From contig NZ_CP087168.1 in assembly GCF_024748615.1 (NCBI RefSeq), positions 1,860,001 through 1,924,000 on the forward strand: DNA of 64,000 nucleotides. Reading direction: 5' to 3'. Both the position numbers and the translations under genes were made by a program. Of this stretch, positions 46,279-58,845 are shown piece by piece (the first letter of the stretch is position 1; every line of letters begins with the position of its first letter). Source of the stretch: Pseudomonas sp. B21-048 (GTDB lineage Bacteria; Pseudomonadota; Gammaproteobacteria; Pseudomonadales; Pseudomonadaceae). Under the pieces are notes generated by a model. It saw nothing but the letters and a program-made list of their open reading frames with translations. It did not search any database and was not told the DNA's origin.

Positions 46279-46959
46279 ATGGACAAACAGCACAAGGCCA
46301 GTATTGACGGGGATCAATGGGCGCAGTGCGTGCGCGATCATGGATGGTTGTGGAATGCCGCCACGGCGCCGGCCTCGGCGACGCTGATTCTTGCTCACGG
46401 TGCCGGTGCGCCGATGGACAGCGGCTGGATGAGCGACATGGCTGCACGCCTTGCCGCACAAGGGGTCAACGTGTTGCGTTTCGAGTTTCCTTACATGGTG
46501 CAGCGGCGTATCGATGGCGGTAAACGCCCCCCGAACCCGGCGCCCAAATTGCAGGCGTGCTGGCGTGAGGTGTATGCCGTGGTGCGACGCCATGTCGCTG
46601 GGCGCCTGGCCATTGGCGGCAAGTCCATGGGCGGGCGGATGGCGAGTTTGTTGGCGGATGAGTTGGGCGCGGATGCACTGGTGTGTCTGGGGTATCCGTT
46701 TTATGCGGTGGGCAAACCGCAGAAGCCGCGGGTCGAGCATCTGGCGGCGCTGAAGACTCGCACGTTGATTGTGCAGGGTGAACGGGATGCGCTGGGTAAT
46801 CGGTCGGCTGTCGAGGCTTATAACTTGGCGCCGAGTATCGAGGTGTTTTGGTTGGTGGCGGCGGACCATGACTTGAAGCCGTTGAAGGCTTCGGGGTTTA
46901 CGCATGAGCAGCATTTGGGGGCTGCGGCGGGCAGGGTGACTACGTTTCTAGGTCAGTGA
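46279..46959 (+). CDS. Alpha/beta hydrolase (KANL3/Tex30-like)
   Basis: A 226-residue cytoplasmic hydrolase fold. The oxyanion segment LILAHGAGAPMDSGWM, the nucleophile elbow GGKSMGGRMAS (Ser), the acid region QGERDALG and the final histidine in ADHDLKP form a plausible triad. I prefer the ATG at 46279, with GAGG five bases upstream, to the one at 46210. Substrate unknown. It is divergent from ccoN2, and its first codons contain the Anr box used by that operon. Its stop codon overlaps the start of a family A repeat. Confidence 0.8.
   Translation: MDKQHKASIDGDQWAQCVRDHGWLWNAATAPASATLILAHGAGAPMDSGWMSDMAARLAAQGVNVLRFEFPYMVQRRIDGGKRPPNPAPKLQACWREVYAVVRRHVAGRLAIGGKSMGGRMASLLADELGADALVCLGYPFYAVGKPQKPRVEHLAALKTRTLIVQGERDALGNRSAVEAYNLAPSIEVFWLVAADHDLKPLKASGFTHEQHLGAAAGRVTTFLGQ
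46304..46317. promoter_or_regulatory. Anr box for ccoN (operon 2), inside the divergent hydrolase gene
   Basis: TTGACGGGGATCAA fits the Anr consensus in both directions. It lies 121 bases before the ccoN2 ATG and within codons 9-13 of the hydrolase. Confidence 0.75.
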
Positions 46960-47064
46960 TCGTTCCCACGCGCAGCAAAGGAATGCCTCAATGGACGCTC
47001 TGCGTCCGCTGTTGGGACGCGGAGCGTCCCGGGCTGCATTCCCACGCGGAGCGTGGGAACGATC
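46958..47064. repeat. GATC-ended palindromic repeat, family A, copy 5
   Basis: Terminal GATCGTTCCCACGC and GCGTGGGAACGATC. The left end overlaps the hydrolase stop (TGATC); the left arm differs from the other copies (CGCGCAGCAAAGGAATGCC). Confidence 0.88.
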
Positions 47065-47076
47065 AGGGGGCAACAA

Positions 47077-48642
47077 TCAACGATTAAACCGCTCCACCAA
47101 CGAATACTGGGTATTCGCCGTCTTGGTCAGTTCTTCACTCAACAGCGCCGAATGCTGTGCCTGTTCCGAAGTCTGGTCAGCCAGTTGCGAGATGTTGCTG
47201 ATGTTGCGGCTGATTTCTTCGGCCACTGCACTTTGCTCTTCGGTAGCGGCAGCGATCTGGGTGGTCATGTCGGTGATGTTGGCCACCGCTTCACTGATCC
47301 CCACCAGTGCCTGGTCCGCTTCCAACACCCGTGCCACACCTTCTTCGGCCTGGCGATGACCAGTCTCCATGGTTTGCACCGCCGAGCTGGCGGTTTGTTG
47401 CAGCTTGGCGATCAAGGTATGGATCTGCCCGGTGGACTCACTGGTGCGTTGCGCCAATTGCCGCACTTCGTCGGCCACGACCGCAAAACCACGGCCCATC
47501 TCACCGGCGCGAGCCGCTTCAATCGCCGCGTTCAAGGCCAGCAGGTTGGTCTGGTCAGCGATGCCTTTGATCACATCGACCACGCCGCCGATTTCGTCGC
47601 TGTCCTTGGCCAGTTGCGTAACGGTCAGGCCGGTTTCACCGACCACCACCGACAGGCGCTGAATGGCTTCGCGGGTTTCCCCGGCGATGTCGCGACCGCG
47701 GCCGGTCAGGCGATTGGCTTCCTGAGTGGCGTCGGCGGTGCGCTGCACATGGCTGGCGACTTCCTGGGTGGTGGCGGCCATCTGATTCACAGCGGTCGCC
47801 ACTTGCTCGGTTTCGACGCGTTGACGTTCCAGGCCAGTGGAGCTGTCGTGGGCAAGGGTGTCGGACTGTTTCGCTTGTTCGGTCAGGTGTTCGGCAGTGT
47901 CCTGCAAACGGGTCAAGCAGGTTTTCAGGCGTGCTTCCTGGCTGAGGATTGACATCTCCAGGCGTGCCTGGGCACCACGGCTGTCGGTGTACATCTGTGC
48001 GATCAGCGGGTCGGACGTGGTCTGTTCGGCCAGGCGCAGCAAACGCTTGATACCGCGCTGTTGCCAGCTCAAGCCCATCAAGCCCAACGGCACCGAAAGG
48101 CCGGCGGCGAGGGCGAAGCCCCATTGGGACGTCAGGGTGGCACCGATCATGAAGCTCAACTGGCTGACCAGAATGAAGGGCAGCCAGTCTTGAAACACCG
48201 GCAGCCATTTGTCTGTAGAGGGGACCGCAGACTTGCCCTGGTTGATGCGTTGGTAAAGCGTTTCGGCGCGACGAATCTGTTCGGCGGTGGGTTTGACCCG
48301 CACCGACTCGTAACCGATCACCTGATTGCCGTCGAACATCGGTGTGACATAGGCGTTAACCCAATAGTGGTCACCGTTTTTGCAGCGATTCTTGACAATG
48401 CCCATCCATGGCAAGCCTTGTTTCAGTGTGCCCCACATATGGGCGAACACCGCAGCCGGGACGTCGGGGTGACGGACCAGATTATGCGGCGCACGGATGA
48501 GTTCCTCGCGACTAAACCCGCTGATTTCGATGAAAGCGTCATTGCAATAGATGATCACGCCCTTGGCATCGGTGGTGGAAATCAACCGTTGCTGAGCCGG
48601 GAAGGTCCGTTCGCGTTGTGTAATGGGCTGGTTGTTACGCAT
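47077..48642 (-). CDS. aer: Aerotaxis receptor Aer
   Basis: A redox-sensing chemoreceptor of 521 residues. The N-terminal PAS domain (FAD-binding type; [40 protein letters not shown]) is followed by a hydrophobic membrane region at about 155-195, a HAMP-like segment and the MCP signalling domain, with hairpin tip [20 protein letters not shown] and [12 protein letters not shown]. It steers swimming towards favourable oxygen or redox levels. The ATG at 48642 matches the family start ([11 protein letters not shown]). Being close to the cbb3 operons, it fits an energy-taxis role. Confidence 0.95.
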   Translation of the reverse strand: MRNNQPITQRERTFPAQQRLISTTDAKGVIIYCNDAFIEISGFSREELIRAPHNLVRHPDVPAAVFAHMWGTLKQGLPWMGIVKNRCKNGDHYWVNAYVTPMFDGNQVIGYESVRVKPTAEQIRRAETLYQRINQGKSAVPSTDKWLPVFQDWLPFILVSQLSFMIGATLTSQWGFALAAGLSVPLGLMGLSWQQRGIKRLLRLAEQTTSDPLIAQMYTDSRGAQARLEMSILSQEARLKTCLTRLQDTAEHLTEQAKQSDTLAHDSSTGLERQRVETEQVATAVNQMAATTQEVASHVQRTADATQEANRLTGRGRDIAGETREAIQRLSVVVGETGLTVTQLAKDSDEIGGVVDVIKGIADQTNLLALNAAIEAARAGEMGRGFAVVADEVRQLAQRTSESTGQIHTLIAKLQQTASSAVQTMETGHRQAEEGVARVLEADQALVGISEAVANITDMTTQIAAATEEQSAVAEEISRNISNISQLADQTSEQAQHSALLSEELTKTANTQYSLVERFNR

Positions 48643-48692
48643 GGCTATTTCAATCCGCAAGGCTTTGTGTGTGTATCGGCATTGCCAGGCAT

Positions 48693-48715
48693 TTATTGAA
48701 GCGTTTTTTCAATAA
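48693..48715. promoter_or_regulatory. Inverted repeat in the aer promoter region
   Basis: TTATTGAA-N7-TTCAATAA lies 50 bases upstream of aer. The half sites resemble Anr half sites (TTGAA), but the spacing is longer than the 14-base Anr box, so the binding protein is uncertain. Confidence 0.4.
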
Positions 48716-48745
48716 TCAGTGACAGGTCGCAAAACGACCGTTACG

Positions 48746-49537
48746 TCAGCCGGCGAGCATCGGATAAGTGAACAGCCCGAAATGCAGCAGATTCAAACCA
48801 AAATGGGTGGCGATGGCCGCGCCCAACCCGCCAAAACGGTAGGCCAGGCCATAACCGACACCCGCCAGACTCGCCAGCAATACCCATTGCCAACCGGCAC
48901 CCAGATGAACGAGGCCGAACAACATAGAGGCGATTAGCAAGGCGAGATTTTCCCCATAAGGCCAGTGTTCGAATTGCTGGCTCAGGCCGCCCTGGATATA
49001 GCCGCGAAACAACGCTTCTTCCACCAGCGTCACCAGCAACAAGTTATTCAGCACCCACAACCAGGACTGATCTGGCCATTTAGGTGCCCAACTGATCACG
49101 CCCAGCAACAGCGCGCCACCCAAGGCCAGTACGGCACTCACGGTCAGGGCGAGGGCGGTGGCATAAACGGACAGTCGCAACGAGCGCCGGCCGACAATCC
49201 ACGGGCAAACCAGCAACAGCCAGAAACCGATCAGCGGTTTGTCCTGATTCAGGTACATGGCAAACGGCGCGGCATCGTCGGTGAAACGTTGGGGATCAAT
49301 GGCGCGACCGTTGTAGAAACCGGGAAGCCAGTGCATTGCCAGCGCCACCGCCAGGATGATGAACAAACCGTGGCCGAGGTAGCGGCCAATGGGAACCTGT
49401 TGCTGGCGAACGGCGAAACCGGCGGACAGCAGCAAGGCAAAAGAGATAGCGGCGAGCCAGCTGAGTTGGCCGTAGATCAAAGCCAGGCCGTAACCAATGG
49501 AGAGAAGTGCCAGATAAGTCCATGGCAGTGCGATCAT
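48746..49537 (-). CDS. CPBP family intramembrane metalloprotease
   Basis: A membrane protein of 263 residues with about eight segments. The CPBP (CAAX/Abi) motifs are complete: EEALFRGYI (EExxxR), FGLVHLG (FxxxH) and THFGLNLLHF (HxxxN). Family members cleave prenylated proteins or take part in bacteriocin immunity and other membrane proteolysis. The ATG at 49537 begins MIALPWTYLALLSIGYG; the upstream ORF part runs through a family B repeat and is not coding. No partner gene is apparent nearby. Confidence 0.85.
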   Translation of the reverse strand: MIALPWTYLALLSIGYGLALIYGQLSWLAAISFALLLSAGFAVRQQQVPIGRYLGHGLFIILAVALAMHWLPGFYNGRAIDPQRFTDDAAPFAMYLNQDKPLIGFWLLLVCPWIVGRRSLRLSVYATALALTVSAVLALGGALLLGVISWAPKWPDQSWLWVLNNLLLVTLVEEALFRGYIQGGLSQQFEHWPYGENLALLIASMLFGLVHLGAGWQWVLLASLAGVGYGLAYRFGGLGAAIATHFGLNLLHFGLFTYPMLAG

Positions 49538-49578
49538 GTGGAGTCCTTTTGAGCGGAGGAGCCTATTCGGGCGCCAGG

Positions 49579-49644
49579 ATCGCAGCCTTCGGCAGCTCAG
49601 GGGGAATGCAATCCAATGGAGCTGCCGAAGGCTGCGATCTTTTT
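49579..49644. repeat. GATCGCAGCC-type inverted repeat, family B
   Basis: GATCGCAGCCTTCGGCAGCT and AGCTGCCGAAGGCTGCGATC are perfect complements, about 25 bases apart, followed by TTTTT. It lies upstream of the CPBP gene. Confidence 0.9.
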
Positions 49645-49684
49645 GGGCGCGCGCGATTATAGAGACGTGCGCCATACAAACAAA

Positions 49685-49706
49685 AACACCGCCCGAAGGC
49701 GGTGTC
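49685..49706 (-). terminator. Rho-independent terminator of acnA
   Basis: On the minus strand CACCGCC-TTCG-GGCGGTG is followed by TTTTTG. The UUCG tetraloop is typical. It lies 15 bases past the acnA stop. Confidence 0.9.
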
Positions 49707-49721
49707 GTTGTCGGCAGGCTG

Positions 49722-52463
<2,742 letters not shown>

Positions 52464-52685
52464 TGAAATATCTCCTTTGGGTCCGCACGGCTACGGACTG
52501 GCGGGACAGACAGAGCTCTTAACCTAGCCCTGTTTAGACGTTAAGGCTAATAACTGGACTCTATGGACAAGTCCACGGTTCCGATCTCGGCTATCATGCG
52601 CCGGTTTTCGTGACAGGCTTTGCTTCAACGCAAGTCTGGGCATCGCGCAGTGGCTGAATTCTTCGCCAACTGCCCAGGAGTAAAA

Positions 52686-53759
52686 ATGAACACCCTCTTT
52701 ATGCATTGCCGGCCGGGCTTCGAAGGCGAAGTCTGTTCCGAGATTTCCGAACATGCCGCGCGGCTGAACGTGGCCGGTTATGCCAAGGCCAAAACCGCCA
52801 GCGCCTGCGCCGAATTTATCTGCACCGAAGAAGACGGCGCCGAGCGCTTGATGCGTGGTCAGCGTTTCGCCGACCTGATCTTTCCGCGTCAGTGGGCCCG
52901 TGGGATCTTTATTGATCTGCCGGAAACCGACCGCATCAGCGTGATTCTTGCGCACATGGCGGACTTCCCGCTGTGCGGCAGCCTGTGGCTGGAAATGGTC
53001 GACACCAACGATGGCAAAGAGCTGTCGAACTTCTGCAAGAAATTCGAAGGCCACCTGCGCAAGGCGCTGATGGCCGCCGGCAAACTGGTGGAAGACGCCC
53101 ACAAGCCGCGGCTGCTGCTGACCTTCAAGAGTGGTCGCGAAGTGTTTATGGGCCTGGCCGAATCGAACAATTCGGCGATGTGGCCGATGGGTATTCCACG
53201 CCTGAAATTCCCGCGTGAAGCGCCGAGCCGTTCGACCCTCAAGCTGGAAGAGGCCTGGCACCATTTCATCCCGCGCGATCAGTGGGACGAGCGCCTGCAC
53301 AGCGACATGACCGGTGTCGACCTCGGCGCTGCACCCGGTGGCTGGACCTGGCAACTGGTCAACCGCGGCATGCTGGTGACCGCCATCGACAACGGTCCGA
53401 TGGCCGAAAGCCTGATGGACACCGGTTTGGTGCAGCATTTGATGGCTGACGGTTTCACCTTCAAGCCCAAGCAGCCGGTGGACTGGATGGTCTGCGACAT
53501 CGTCGAGAAACCGGCGCGCAACGCGGCGATGCTGGAAGAATGGATTGGCGAGGGGCATTGCCGCGAAGCGGTGGTCAACCTCAAGCTGCCGATGAAACAG
53601 CGTTATGCCGAAGTGAAACGCTTGCTGGAACGTATTGCCGACGGGTTCAAGGCACGGGGCATTCGGGTCGAGATCGGCTGCAAGCAGCTGTATCACGACC
53701 GTGAGGAAGTGACCTGCCATTTGCGCCGATTGGACGTGAAGAAACCCAAGTCCCGCTGA
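52686..53759 (+). CDS. rlmM: 23S rRNA 2'-O-methyltransferase RlmM
   Basis: Methylates the 2'-O of C2498 in 23S rRNA, using SAM. The 357-residue protein has an N-terminal THUMP-like RNA-binding domain (LFMHCRPGFEGE) and a C-terminal Rossmann methyltransferase domain with motif I VDLGAAPGGWTWQL and the K-D-K-E type residues in MVCDIVEKP and VVNLKLPMKQRY. The ATG at 52686 follows CAGGAGTAAAA; an upstream reading from 52620 is not needed. Confidence 0.95.
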   Translation: MNTLFMHCRPGFEGEVCSEISEHAARLNVAGYAKAKTASACAEFICTEEDGAERLMRGQRFADLIFPRQWARGIFIDLPETDRISVILAHMADFPLCGSLWLEMVDTNDGKELSNFCKKFEGHLRKALMAAGKLVEDAHKPRLLLTFKSGREVFMGLAESNNSAMWPMGIPRLKFPREAPSRSTLKLEEAWHHFIPRDQWDERLHSDMTGVDLGAAPGGWTWQLVNRGMLVTAIDNGPMAESLMDTGLVQHLMADGFTFKPKQPVDWMVCDIVEKPARNAAMLEEWIGEGHCREAVVNLKLPMKQRYAEVKRLLERIADGFKARGIRVEIGCKQLYHDREEVTCHLRRLDVKKPKSR

Positions 53760-53770
53760 CTTTGTGTGCC

Positions 53771-53882
53771 GATCGTTCCCATGCTCTGCGTGGGAACGCC
53801 GCCGGGGACGCTCCGCGTTCCGCCTTTGGATGTGACGCAGAGCGTCACGGGATGCATTCCCACGCAGAGCGTGGGAACGATC
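53771..53882. repeat. GATC-ended palindromic repeat, family A, copy 6
   Basis: Same terminal repeats as the other copies; the left arm has CCATGCTCTGCG. It lies between rlmM and tusA. Confidence 0.9.
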
Positions 53883-53944
53883 AGCTGTCAGTGACTAGAC
53901 ACCCGGCAATGCGCGACAATGCCGGCAAGTTTCAGGAGTAAATC

Positions 53945-54196
53945 ATGAGTGAAATGATCGATACGCCGGTAGACGGCACCCTCGACGCCACCGGCCTCAA
54001 TTGCCCGGAACCGGTGATGATGCTGCACCAGCACATCCGTGACCTGGCGCCCGGCGGCCTGCTGAAGGTGATCGCCACTGACCCGTCGACCCGTCGCGAC
54101 ATCCCCAAGTTTTGCGTTTTTCTCGACCATGAACTGGTCGCGCAGCATGAAGAGGCAGGCACCTACCTCTACTGGATTCGCAAAAAACTCGCTTAA
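53945..54196 (+). CDS. tusA: Sulfur carrier protein TusA
   Basis: An 83-residue cytoplasmic carrier that passes sulfur as a persulfide for tRNA 2-thiouridine and other uses. The active cysteine is C20 in [16 protein letters not shown], and the conserved [14 protein letters not shown] segment follows. CAGGAGTAAATC precedes the ATG. Its stop codon overlaps that of the convergent MATE gene. Confidence 0.94.
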   Translation: MSEMIDTPVDGTLDATGLNCPEPVMMLHQHIRDLAPGGLLKVIATDPSTRRDIPKFCVFLDHELVAQHEEAGTYLYWIRKKLA

Positions 54197-55602
54197 CCCG
54201 CCGAATGACTGATGCGGATCCGCTTGCGTGCACTGCGCGTCAGGCGGATCGACAGCATCAGCGCCGCGCAACTCAAGCCGACGATCAAACCTTGCCACAA
54301 CCCGCTCGGGCCGCTCGGCGCACCGAGCCAGTCGGTCAGGCCCAGGGCGTAACCCACCGGCAAACCAATCCCCCAGTACGCGAACAGGGTCAGGATCATC
54401 GTCACCCGCGTGTCCTGATAACCCCGCAGTGCGCCCGCCGCCGTTACCTGAATCGCATCGGAAAACTGGAACAGGGCCGAATACACGATCAGCATCGCGG
54501 CCACCTGAATCACCGTTGGGTCGGCGGTGTAAATTGCAGCGATGGGCTCACGCAGCAACAGCATCATGCTCGCCGACAGGCACGCATAAGTCAGGGCGGT
54601 GCCCATGCCGACACCGGCGGCGAAGCGGGCTTCGCGCGGTTCCTCACGGCCGAGTGCCTGGCCGACCCGCACGGTCACGGCCATGCCGAGGGAGTAGGGG
54701 ATCATGAACACCAGCGAGCTGAAGTTCAGTGCGATCTGGTGCCCGGCGACCACGGTGGCGCCGAGGCTGCCGATCAGCAGGGCGATCACGGCGAAGATGC
54801 TCGACTCGGCGAACACCGCAATGCCGATCGGCAGGCCGATGCCCAGCAGACGCTTGATCACCGACCACTGGGGCCAGTCGAAACGGCTGAACAACTGGCT
54901 CGACTGATAGGCCGGCGCCCAGCGCTCCCACCCGGCCATCCCCAACGCCATCACCCACATCACGACCGCCGTGGCCCAGCCGCAGCCGACACCGCCCATG
55001 GCCGGCACACCCAAGTGGCCATAGATGAAGATGTAGTTCAGTGGAATATTCAGCGCCAGCCCGCACAGACCAAGGACCATCGCCGGGCGCGTGCGACCCA
55101 GACCATCGCTGAAGCAGCGCAGCACGTGATAGAGCGCGACGGCAGGCAGGCCGCTGGCGATGCCGTGCAGATACTGCATGCACGGGCCGATCAGCTCGGG
55201 ATCGACCTTCATGATGTGCAGGATCGGTTCGGCGCTGAACAGCATGCCGGTCGCCATCAACCCCACCACCAGCGCCAGCCACAACGCCTGACGCACGATC
55301 GGGCCAATCTCGCTGTGCGTGCCGGCGCCGAAGCGCTGGGCGACTTTTGGGGTGGTGGCCAGCAGGGTGCCGGTCATCAGCAGAAACACCGGTACCCAGA
55401 TCGAGTTGCCCAGCGCGACGGCCGCCAAATCCCGAGGCCCGACACGTCCGGCCATCACCGCATCGACGAAGCCCATGGCGGTGGTCGCCAGTTGCGCGAT
55501 CATGATCGGCAACGCCAGGCCGAGCAGGTTTTTCAGCTCCAGGCGAACCCGGGCCGGGCGGTTGAGGGAAATAGCGGCGGGGCGGTCAGTCACGGAGTTC
55601 AA
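54193..55602 (-). CDS. MATE family multidrug efflux protein (NorM type)
   Basis: A cation-coupled exporter with 12 membrane segments in two halves, both with typical MATE motifs ([19 protein letters not shown] and [20 protein letters not shown]). Drugs and cationic dyes are usual substrates of this family. Start choice is uncertain: the family alignment as I recall it favours [11 protein letters not shown], which would use a TTG at 55602 (469 residues) or a GTG at 55593; an ATG at 55644 gives a longer form. The stop overlaps that of tusA. Confidence 0.88.
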   Translation of the reverse strand: MNSVTDRPAAISLNRPARVRLELKNLLGLALPIMIAQLATTAMGFVDAVMAGRVGPRDLAAVALGNSIWVPVFLLMTGTLLATTPKVAQRFGAGTHSEIGPIVRQALWLALVVGLMATGMLFSAEPILHIMKVDPELIGPCMQYLHGIASGLPAVALYHVLRCFSDGLGRTRPAMVLGLCGLALNIPLNYIFIYGHLGVPAMGGVGCGWATAVVMWVMALGMAGWERWAPAYQSSQLFSRFDWPQWSVIKRLLGIGLPIGIAVFAESSIFAVIALLIGSLGATVVAGHQIALNFSSLVFMIPYSLGMAVTVRVGQALGREEPREARFAAGVGMGTALTYACLSASMMLLLREPIAAIYTADPTVIQVAAMLIVYSALFQFSDAIQVTAAGALRGYQDTRVTMILTLFAYWGIGLPVGYALGLTDWLGAPSGPSGLWQGLIVGLSCAALMLSIRLTRSARKRIRISHSAG

Positions 55603-55814
55603 GGGCGAAACGTCCAAAAGGTTTTGATGCGCGAGGCGGCGCATTCTACGCCTTGACGCAGTGGTCAGGAAAAATCCTGTGTTAGGGATTTGTAATCGGT
55701 TTTGGACGTTACGACAGGTCAAGTGGTGGTGCCCTTGCATCTGAGGTGAACAATGCCTGCTGGCCCATCACCTCCATCTGCGCCTAAACTGCCGGTCCGC
55801 CAAAGGAGCCTGCC

Positions 55815-56987
55815 ATGCTGATTGTTGCCGACGAAAATATCCCGCTGCTCGATGCCTTCTTCGCAGGGTTCGGTGAAATCCGCCGGGTGCCGGGACGTGC
55901 CATCGACCGCGCCACTGTCGAGCAGGCCGATGTGCTGCTGGTGCGTTCGGTGACCAACGTCAACCGCGCATTGCTCGAAGGCAGCAAGGTGCGCTTCGTC
56001 GGCACCTGCACCATCGGCACCGATCACCTGGATCTGGGTTACTTTCAACAGGCCGGCATCACCTGGTCCAGCGCGCCAGGCTGCAATGCCCGGGGTGTGG
56101 TCGATTACGTTCTGGGTAGCCTGCTGACCCTGGCCGAAATCGAAGGTGCCGACCTGACTCAACGCACTTACGGCGTGGTCGGTGCAGGCGAAGTGGGCGG
56201 GAGGCTGGTCAAGGTTCTGCAAGGCCTGGGCTGGAACGTATTGGTCTGCGATCCACCACGGCAAGCCGCTGAAGGGGGCGATTACGTCAGCCTCGACCAA
56301 ATCATTTTGCAATGCGACGTTATCAGTTTGCACACTCCGCTGGACAAGCAAGGCCCTCAGTCGACCTGGCATCTGTTCGATAAAAACCGTTTGAACCAAC
56401 TTAAGCCGGGCACCTGGCTGATCAACGCCAGTCGTGGCCCGGTGATTGACAACACCGCTCTGCGCCAGGTGCTGTTGCAGCGTGAAGATCTGCAAGCGGT
56501 GCTGGATGTCTGGGAGGCTGAGCCCGAGGTCGATGTGGCACTGGCCGAGTTGTGTGTGCTGGCGACGCCGCACATTGCCGGTTATAGCCTGGACGGCAAA
56601 CAGCGTGGGACGGCGCAGATCTATCAGGCGTTTTGCGAGTTCCTTGGGCAACCGGAACAGGTTCACCTGAGCGACTTGCTGCCAGCGCCGTGGTTGTCGG
56701 GAGTGACGTTGAACGCCGACAGCGATCCGGCCTGGGCACTGGCGATGTTGTGCCGTGGCGTGTACGACCCACGCCGTGACGACGCGGATTTCCGTCGCAG
56801 CCTTGTCGGCAACGTGAACGAGCAGCGTGCGGCGTTCGATGCACTACGCAAGCATTACCCGCTGCGGCGTGAGATTGATGGGTTGAAGGTGCGGATCGAG
56901 GGGGATTCGCCAGCGTTGCAGCGGATCGTGGCGGCGTTGGGGGCAACGGGGGTGTACGGGATTCTGTGTAAACGGCGTTGCTGTTAA
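55815..56987 (+). CDS. pdxB: Erythronate-4-phosphate dehydrogenase, C-terminus altered by IS insertion
   Basis: The second enzyme of pyridoxal phosphate synthesis oxidises 4-phosphoerythronate with NAD. Visible motifs are [14 protein letters not shown] (NAD fold), the catalytic Arg in NASRGPVID, Glu in VWEAEPEVD and His in ATPHIAGYS, and a C-terminal PdxB dimerisation domain. The ORF is 390 residues. An IS256-family element entered codon 378; removing it and one target copy gives ALGATSA-stop, 380 residues. The present protein has the last two residues replaced by [12 protein letters not shown]. The core enzyme is intact, so activity is likely kept. Confidence 0.93.
   Translation: MLIVADENIPLLDAFFAGFGEIRRVPGRAIDRATVEQADVLLVRSVTNVNRALLEGSKVRFVGTCTIGTDHLDLGYFQQAGITWSSAPGCNARGVVDYVLGSLLTLAEIEGADLTQRTYGVVGAGEVGGRLVKVLQGLGWNVLVCDPPRQAAEGGDYVSLDQIILQCDVISLHTPLDKQGPQSTWHLFDKNRLNQLKPGTWLINASRGPVIDNTALRQVLLQREDLQAVLDVWEAEPEVDVALAELCVLATPHIAGYSLDGKQRGTAQIYQAFCEFLGQPEQVHLSDLLPAPWLSGVTLNADSDPAWALAMLCRGVYDPRRDDADFRRSLVGNVNEQRAAFDALRKHYPLRREIDGLKVRIEGDSPALQRIVAALGATGVYGILCKRRCC
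56940..56947. repeat. Left target-site duplication of the IS
   Basis: GGGGCAAC, repeated at 58299-58306. Eight bases is the usual duplication length for IS256-family elements. Confidence 0.8.
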
Positions 56988-58298
56988 TCCTGCAAAAGCC
57001 GGTCTTCGAACTGGATACTGAACCGGTTCAAGGCCCCCGCCCAGTCCCTGATTGGCATTGTCCACTTCTTGCTGATGTTATTCAGCGCCAGATAAAAGAG
57101 CTTCATAACCGCGTCATCAGTCGGGAATGAGGCTCTGCTTTTGGTGACCTTGCGCAAGCTCATGTTGATCGACTCGATGGCGTTGGTGGTATAGATCACC
57201 GTCCGTATCTCAGGTGGATAATCGAATAGAGGTATGACCCTCGCCCAGTTTTTGCGCCATGACTGGCTGATCAGAGGGTATCGATCATCCCATTTGGCCT
57301 CGAAATCGGTCAGCTTTTGCTCGGCCATTTCAACCGTCGTCGAGCGGTAAATAAGCTTGAGGTCGGCAGCGGCTTCGCGTTGATGCTTCCACGATACGAA
57401 CTTCAAGCTGTTGCGCACCATATGCACGATGCACAGTTGAACCGAGGCTTGCGGATAGACCACTTCGATCGCCTCAGGAAAGCCCTTGAGCCCATCCACG
57501 CAGGCGATAAAGATGTCTTTTACCCCGCGTGTTTTAAGCTCTGTGACTACTTGCAGCCAGAATTTGGCACCTTCAGTCTGTGCGATCCACAATCCTAGAA
57601 CTTCTTTTCGACCGTCCATATTGACGCCAATGGCCAAGTAAACCGCCTTGGTTCTGACCGCGCCACTGTCGCGCACTTTGACGTGAATGCAATCGAGGTA
57701 GAGGATCGGATAGAGCTCGTCCAGAGGACGCGATTGCCAGACTTTGACCTCTTCGCTAACGGCGTCGGTAATCGCCGAGATGAGGCTAGGAGAGACCTCT
57801 GTGCCGTACATCTCCTGCAGGTGCCCCTGAATTTCCCGAACAGTCATCCCTCGGGCGTACAGCGAAATGACCTTGTCATCGAAGCCGGTCCAACGCGTCT
57901 GGTGCTTGGAAACTAGCTGGGGCTCGAACATTCCCTGGCGATCACGGGGAATCTCCAGCGGTAGCTCGCCAAAGTCGCCCTTGAGCGTCTTACCGCTATG
58001 GCCGTTGCGAGCATTTCCTTCGGCATTGGTAACGGCTGCGCTTTTGTCATGCCCCAGGTGCTCGGTCATTTCAGCTTCCAGCGCTCGTTCGACGAGCATC
58101 TTGGTGAGCTGCTTGAGCAGGCCATTTTCGCCGATCAGATCTTCGGGTTTTCGGTAGTTGGTCAACAGGCTGTCGGCCAGCTTTACCAGTTCAGGATCGG
58201 GTTTGACTCGTTTAGTGCGCTTGGGCTCGGTCATTGAGACTCCTTGGGAAAGGCAGTGTGCGCCTAATGACCGTTTACACAAACCTCAGGACACCCTC
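56948..58298 (-). mobile_element. IS256-family insertion sequence, 1351 bp
   Basis: It is bounded by an 8-base target duplication and by imperfect terminal inverted repeats: the left end starts GGGGGTGTACGGGATTCTGT and the right end, read inwards, starts GAGGGTGTCCTGAGGTTTGT. Both continue into GTAAACGG, with 21 of the first 28 bases matching. It carries one intact transposase gene on the minus strand. Intact ends, an exact duplication and an open reading frame suggest a fairly recent insertion. Confidence 0.92.
56984..58234 (-). CDS. IS256-family transposase (Mutator type)
   Basis: A DDE transposase of 416 residues. The catalytic Asp residues lie in [12 protein letters not shown] and [13 protein letters not shown] and the Glu in [14 protein letters not shown], the Mutator signature. 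The N-terminus has [10 protein letters not shown], also typical. I choose the ATG at 58234, preceded by AAGGAGTCTCA; the track-length reading from 58282 would include the IS leader. The frame is intact, so the element may still be mobile. Confidence 0.95.
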   Translation of the reverse strand: MTEPKRTKRVKPDPELVKLADSLLTNYRKPEDLIGENGLLKQLTKMLVERALEAEMTEHLGHDKSAAVTNAEGNARNGHSGKTLKGDFGELPLEIPRDRQGMFEPQLVSKHQTRWTGFDDKVISLYARGMTVREIQGHLQEMYGTEVSPSLISAITDAVSEEVKVWQSRPLDELYPILYLDCIHVKVRDSGAVRTKAVYLAIGVNMDGRKEVLGLWIAQTEGAKFWLQVVTELKTRGVKDIFIACVDGLKGFPEAIEVVYPQASVQLCIVHMVRNSLKFVSWKHQREAAADLKLIYRSTTVEMAEQKLTDFEAKWDDRYPLISQSWRKNWARVIPLFDYPPEIRTVIYTTNAIESINMSLRKVTKSRASFPTDDAVMKLFYLALNNISKKWTMPIRDWAGALNRFSIQFEDRLLQD

Positions 58299-58306
58299 GG
58301 GGCAAC
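58299..58306. repeat. Right target-site duplication of the IS
   Basis: GGGGCAAC, identical to 56940-56947. The bases that follow (CTCGGCTTAA) supply the original pdxB end, Ser-Ala-stop. Confidence 0.8.
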
Positions 58307-58361
58307 CTCGGCTTAACGTACTGACCGGATCCCTACAAAGGCTACACAAAACCAGCACCCA

Positions 58362-58389
58362 TAAAAAACCCGGCTAAAAGAGCCGGGTC
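58362..58389 (-). terminator. Rho-independent terminator of the PA1571-like gene
   Basis: On the minus strand ACCCGGCT-CTTTT-AGCCGGGT is followed by six T residues, just past the stop of the small gene at 58408. Confidence 0.9.
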
Positions 58390-58407
58390 AAGAAGACGGT
58401 GGCTATA

Positions 58408-58587
58408 TCACTCTTGTTCGGCAGGCTTGACCAATCGCTTTTCCAGTTCGCGGCAAGCGTCCTGGATCATGTTTTCAGTGATCGGTACTTCGTGCCCATC
58501 CTTATCAATAATCGAGCAACCCAGAGACTGGTCTGGCTGCGTGCGAATCACTGGAATCTTGTCATCGCTGCTGTTTTGCAAGGACAT
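58408..58587 (-). CDS. PA1571-like small protein
   Basis: A 59-residue acidic protein of unknown role conserved in pseudomonads (I recall it as the PA1571 family). Features: MSLQNSSDDKIPVIRTQPDQ, then IIDKDGHEVPITENMIQDAC and ELEKRLVKP. The ATG at 58587 is better placed after GAGGAG than the ATG at 58602, which would overlap that ribosome binding site. No membrane segment. It has its own terminator. Confidence 0.75.
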   Translation of the reverse strand: MSLQNSSDDKIPVIRTQPDQSLGCSIIDKDGHEVPITENMIQDACRELEKRLVKPAEQE

Positions 58588-58845
58588 GGCCTGTCTCCTC
58601 ATCAGGTTGTGTGCTTACTGTAAAACCGCCAAGTGACCGGGCTGTGACAACTCCCTGCGATCTTTCAGGTCGGCATCCTCAGTCCATCAGAAATATGCTG
58701 ACGTTTCCACCCGGACTTTAGACCAATAATCTCTAGCCACTAGTCTTGGCGGTCATAATTAACCTGACTCATTGTGATTTACAGCGTTCAATCCCATCGG
58801 TCGGTGTAGGCTTGATCGGGTCAAGGCCATTGGTTACACCTTCGG

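Noticed and set aside
54205..55656. A 483-codon plus-strand ORF opposite the MATE gene
   Set aside because: Its His/Arg/Gln/Ala-rich sequence is the antisense image of membrane segments; the MATE reading has clear family motifs.
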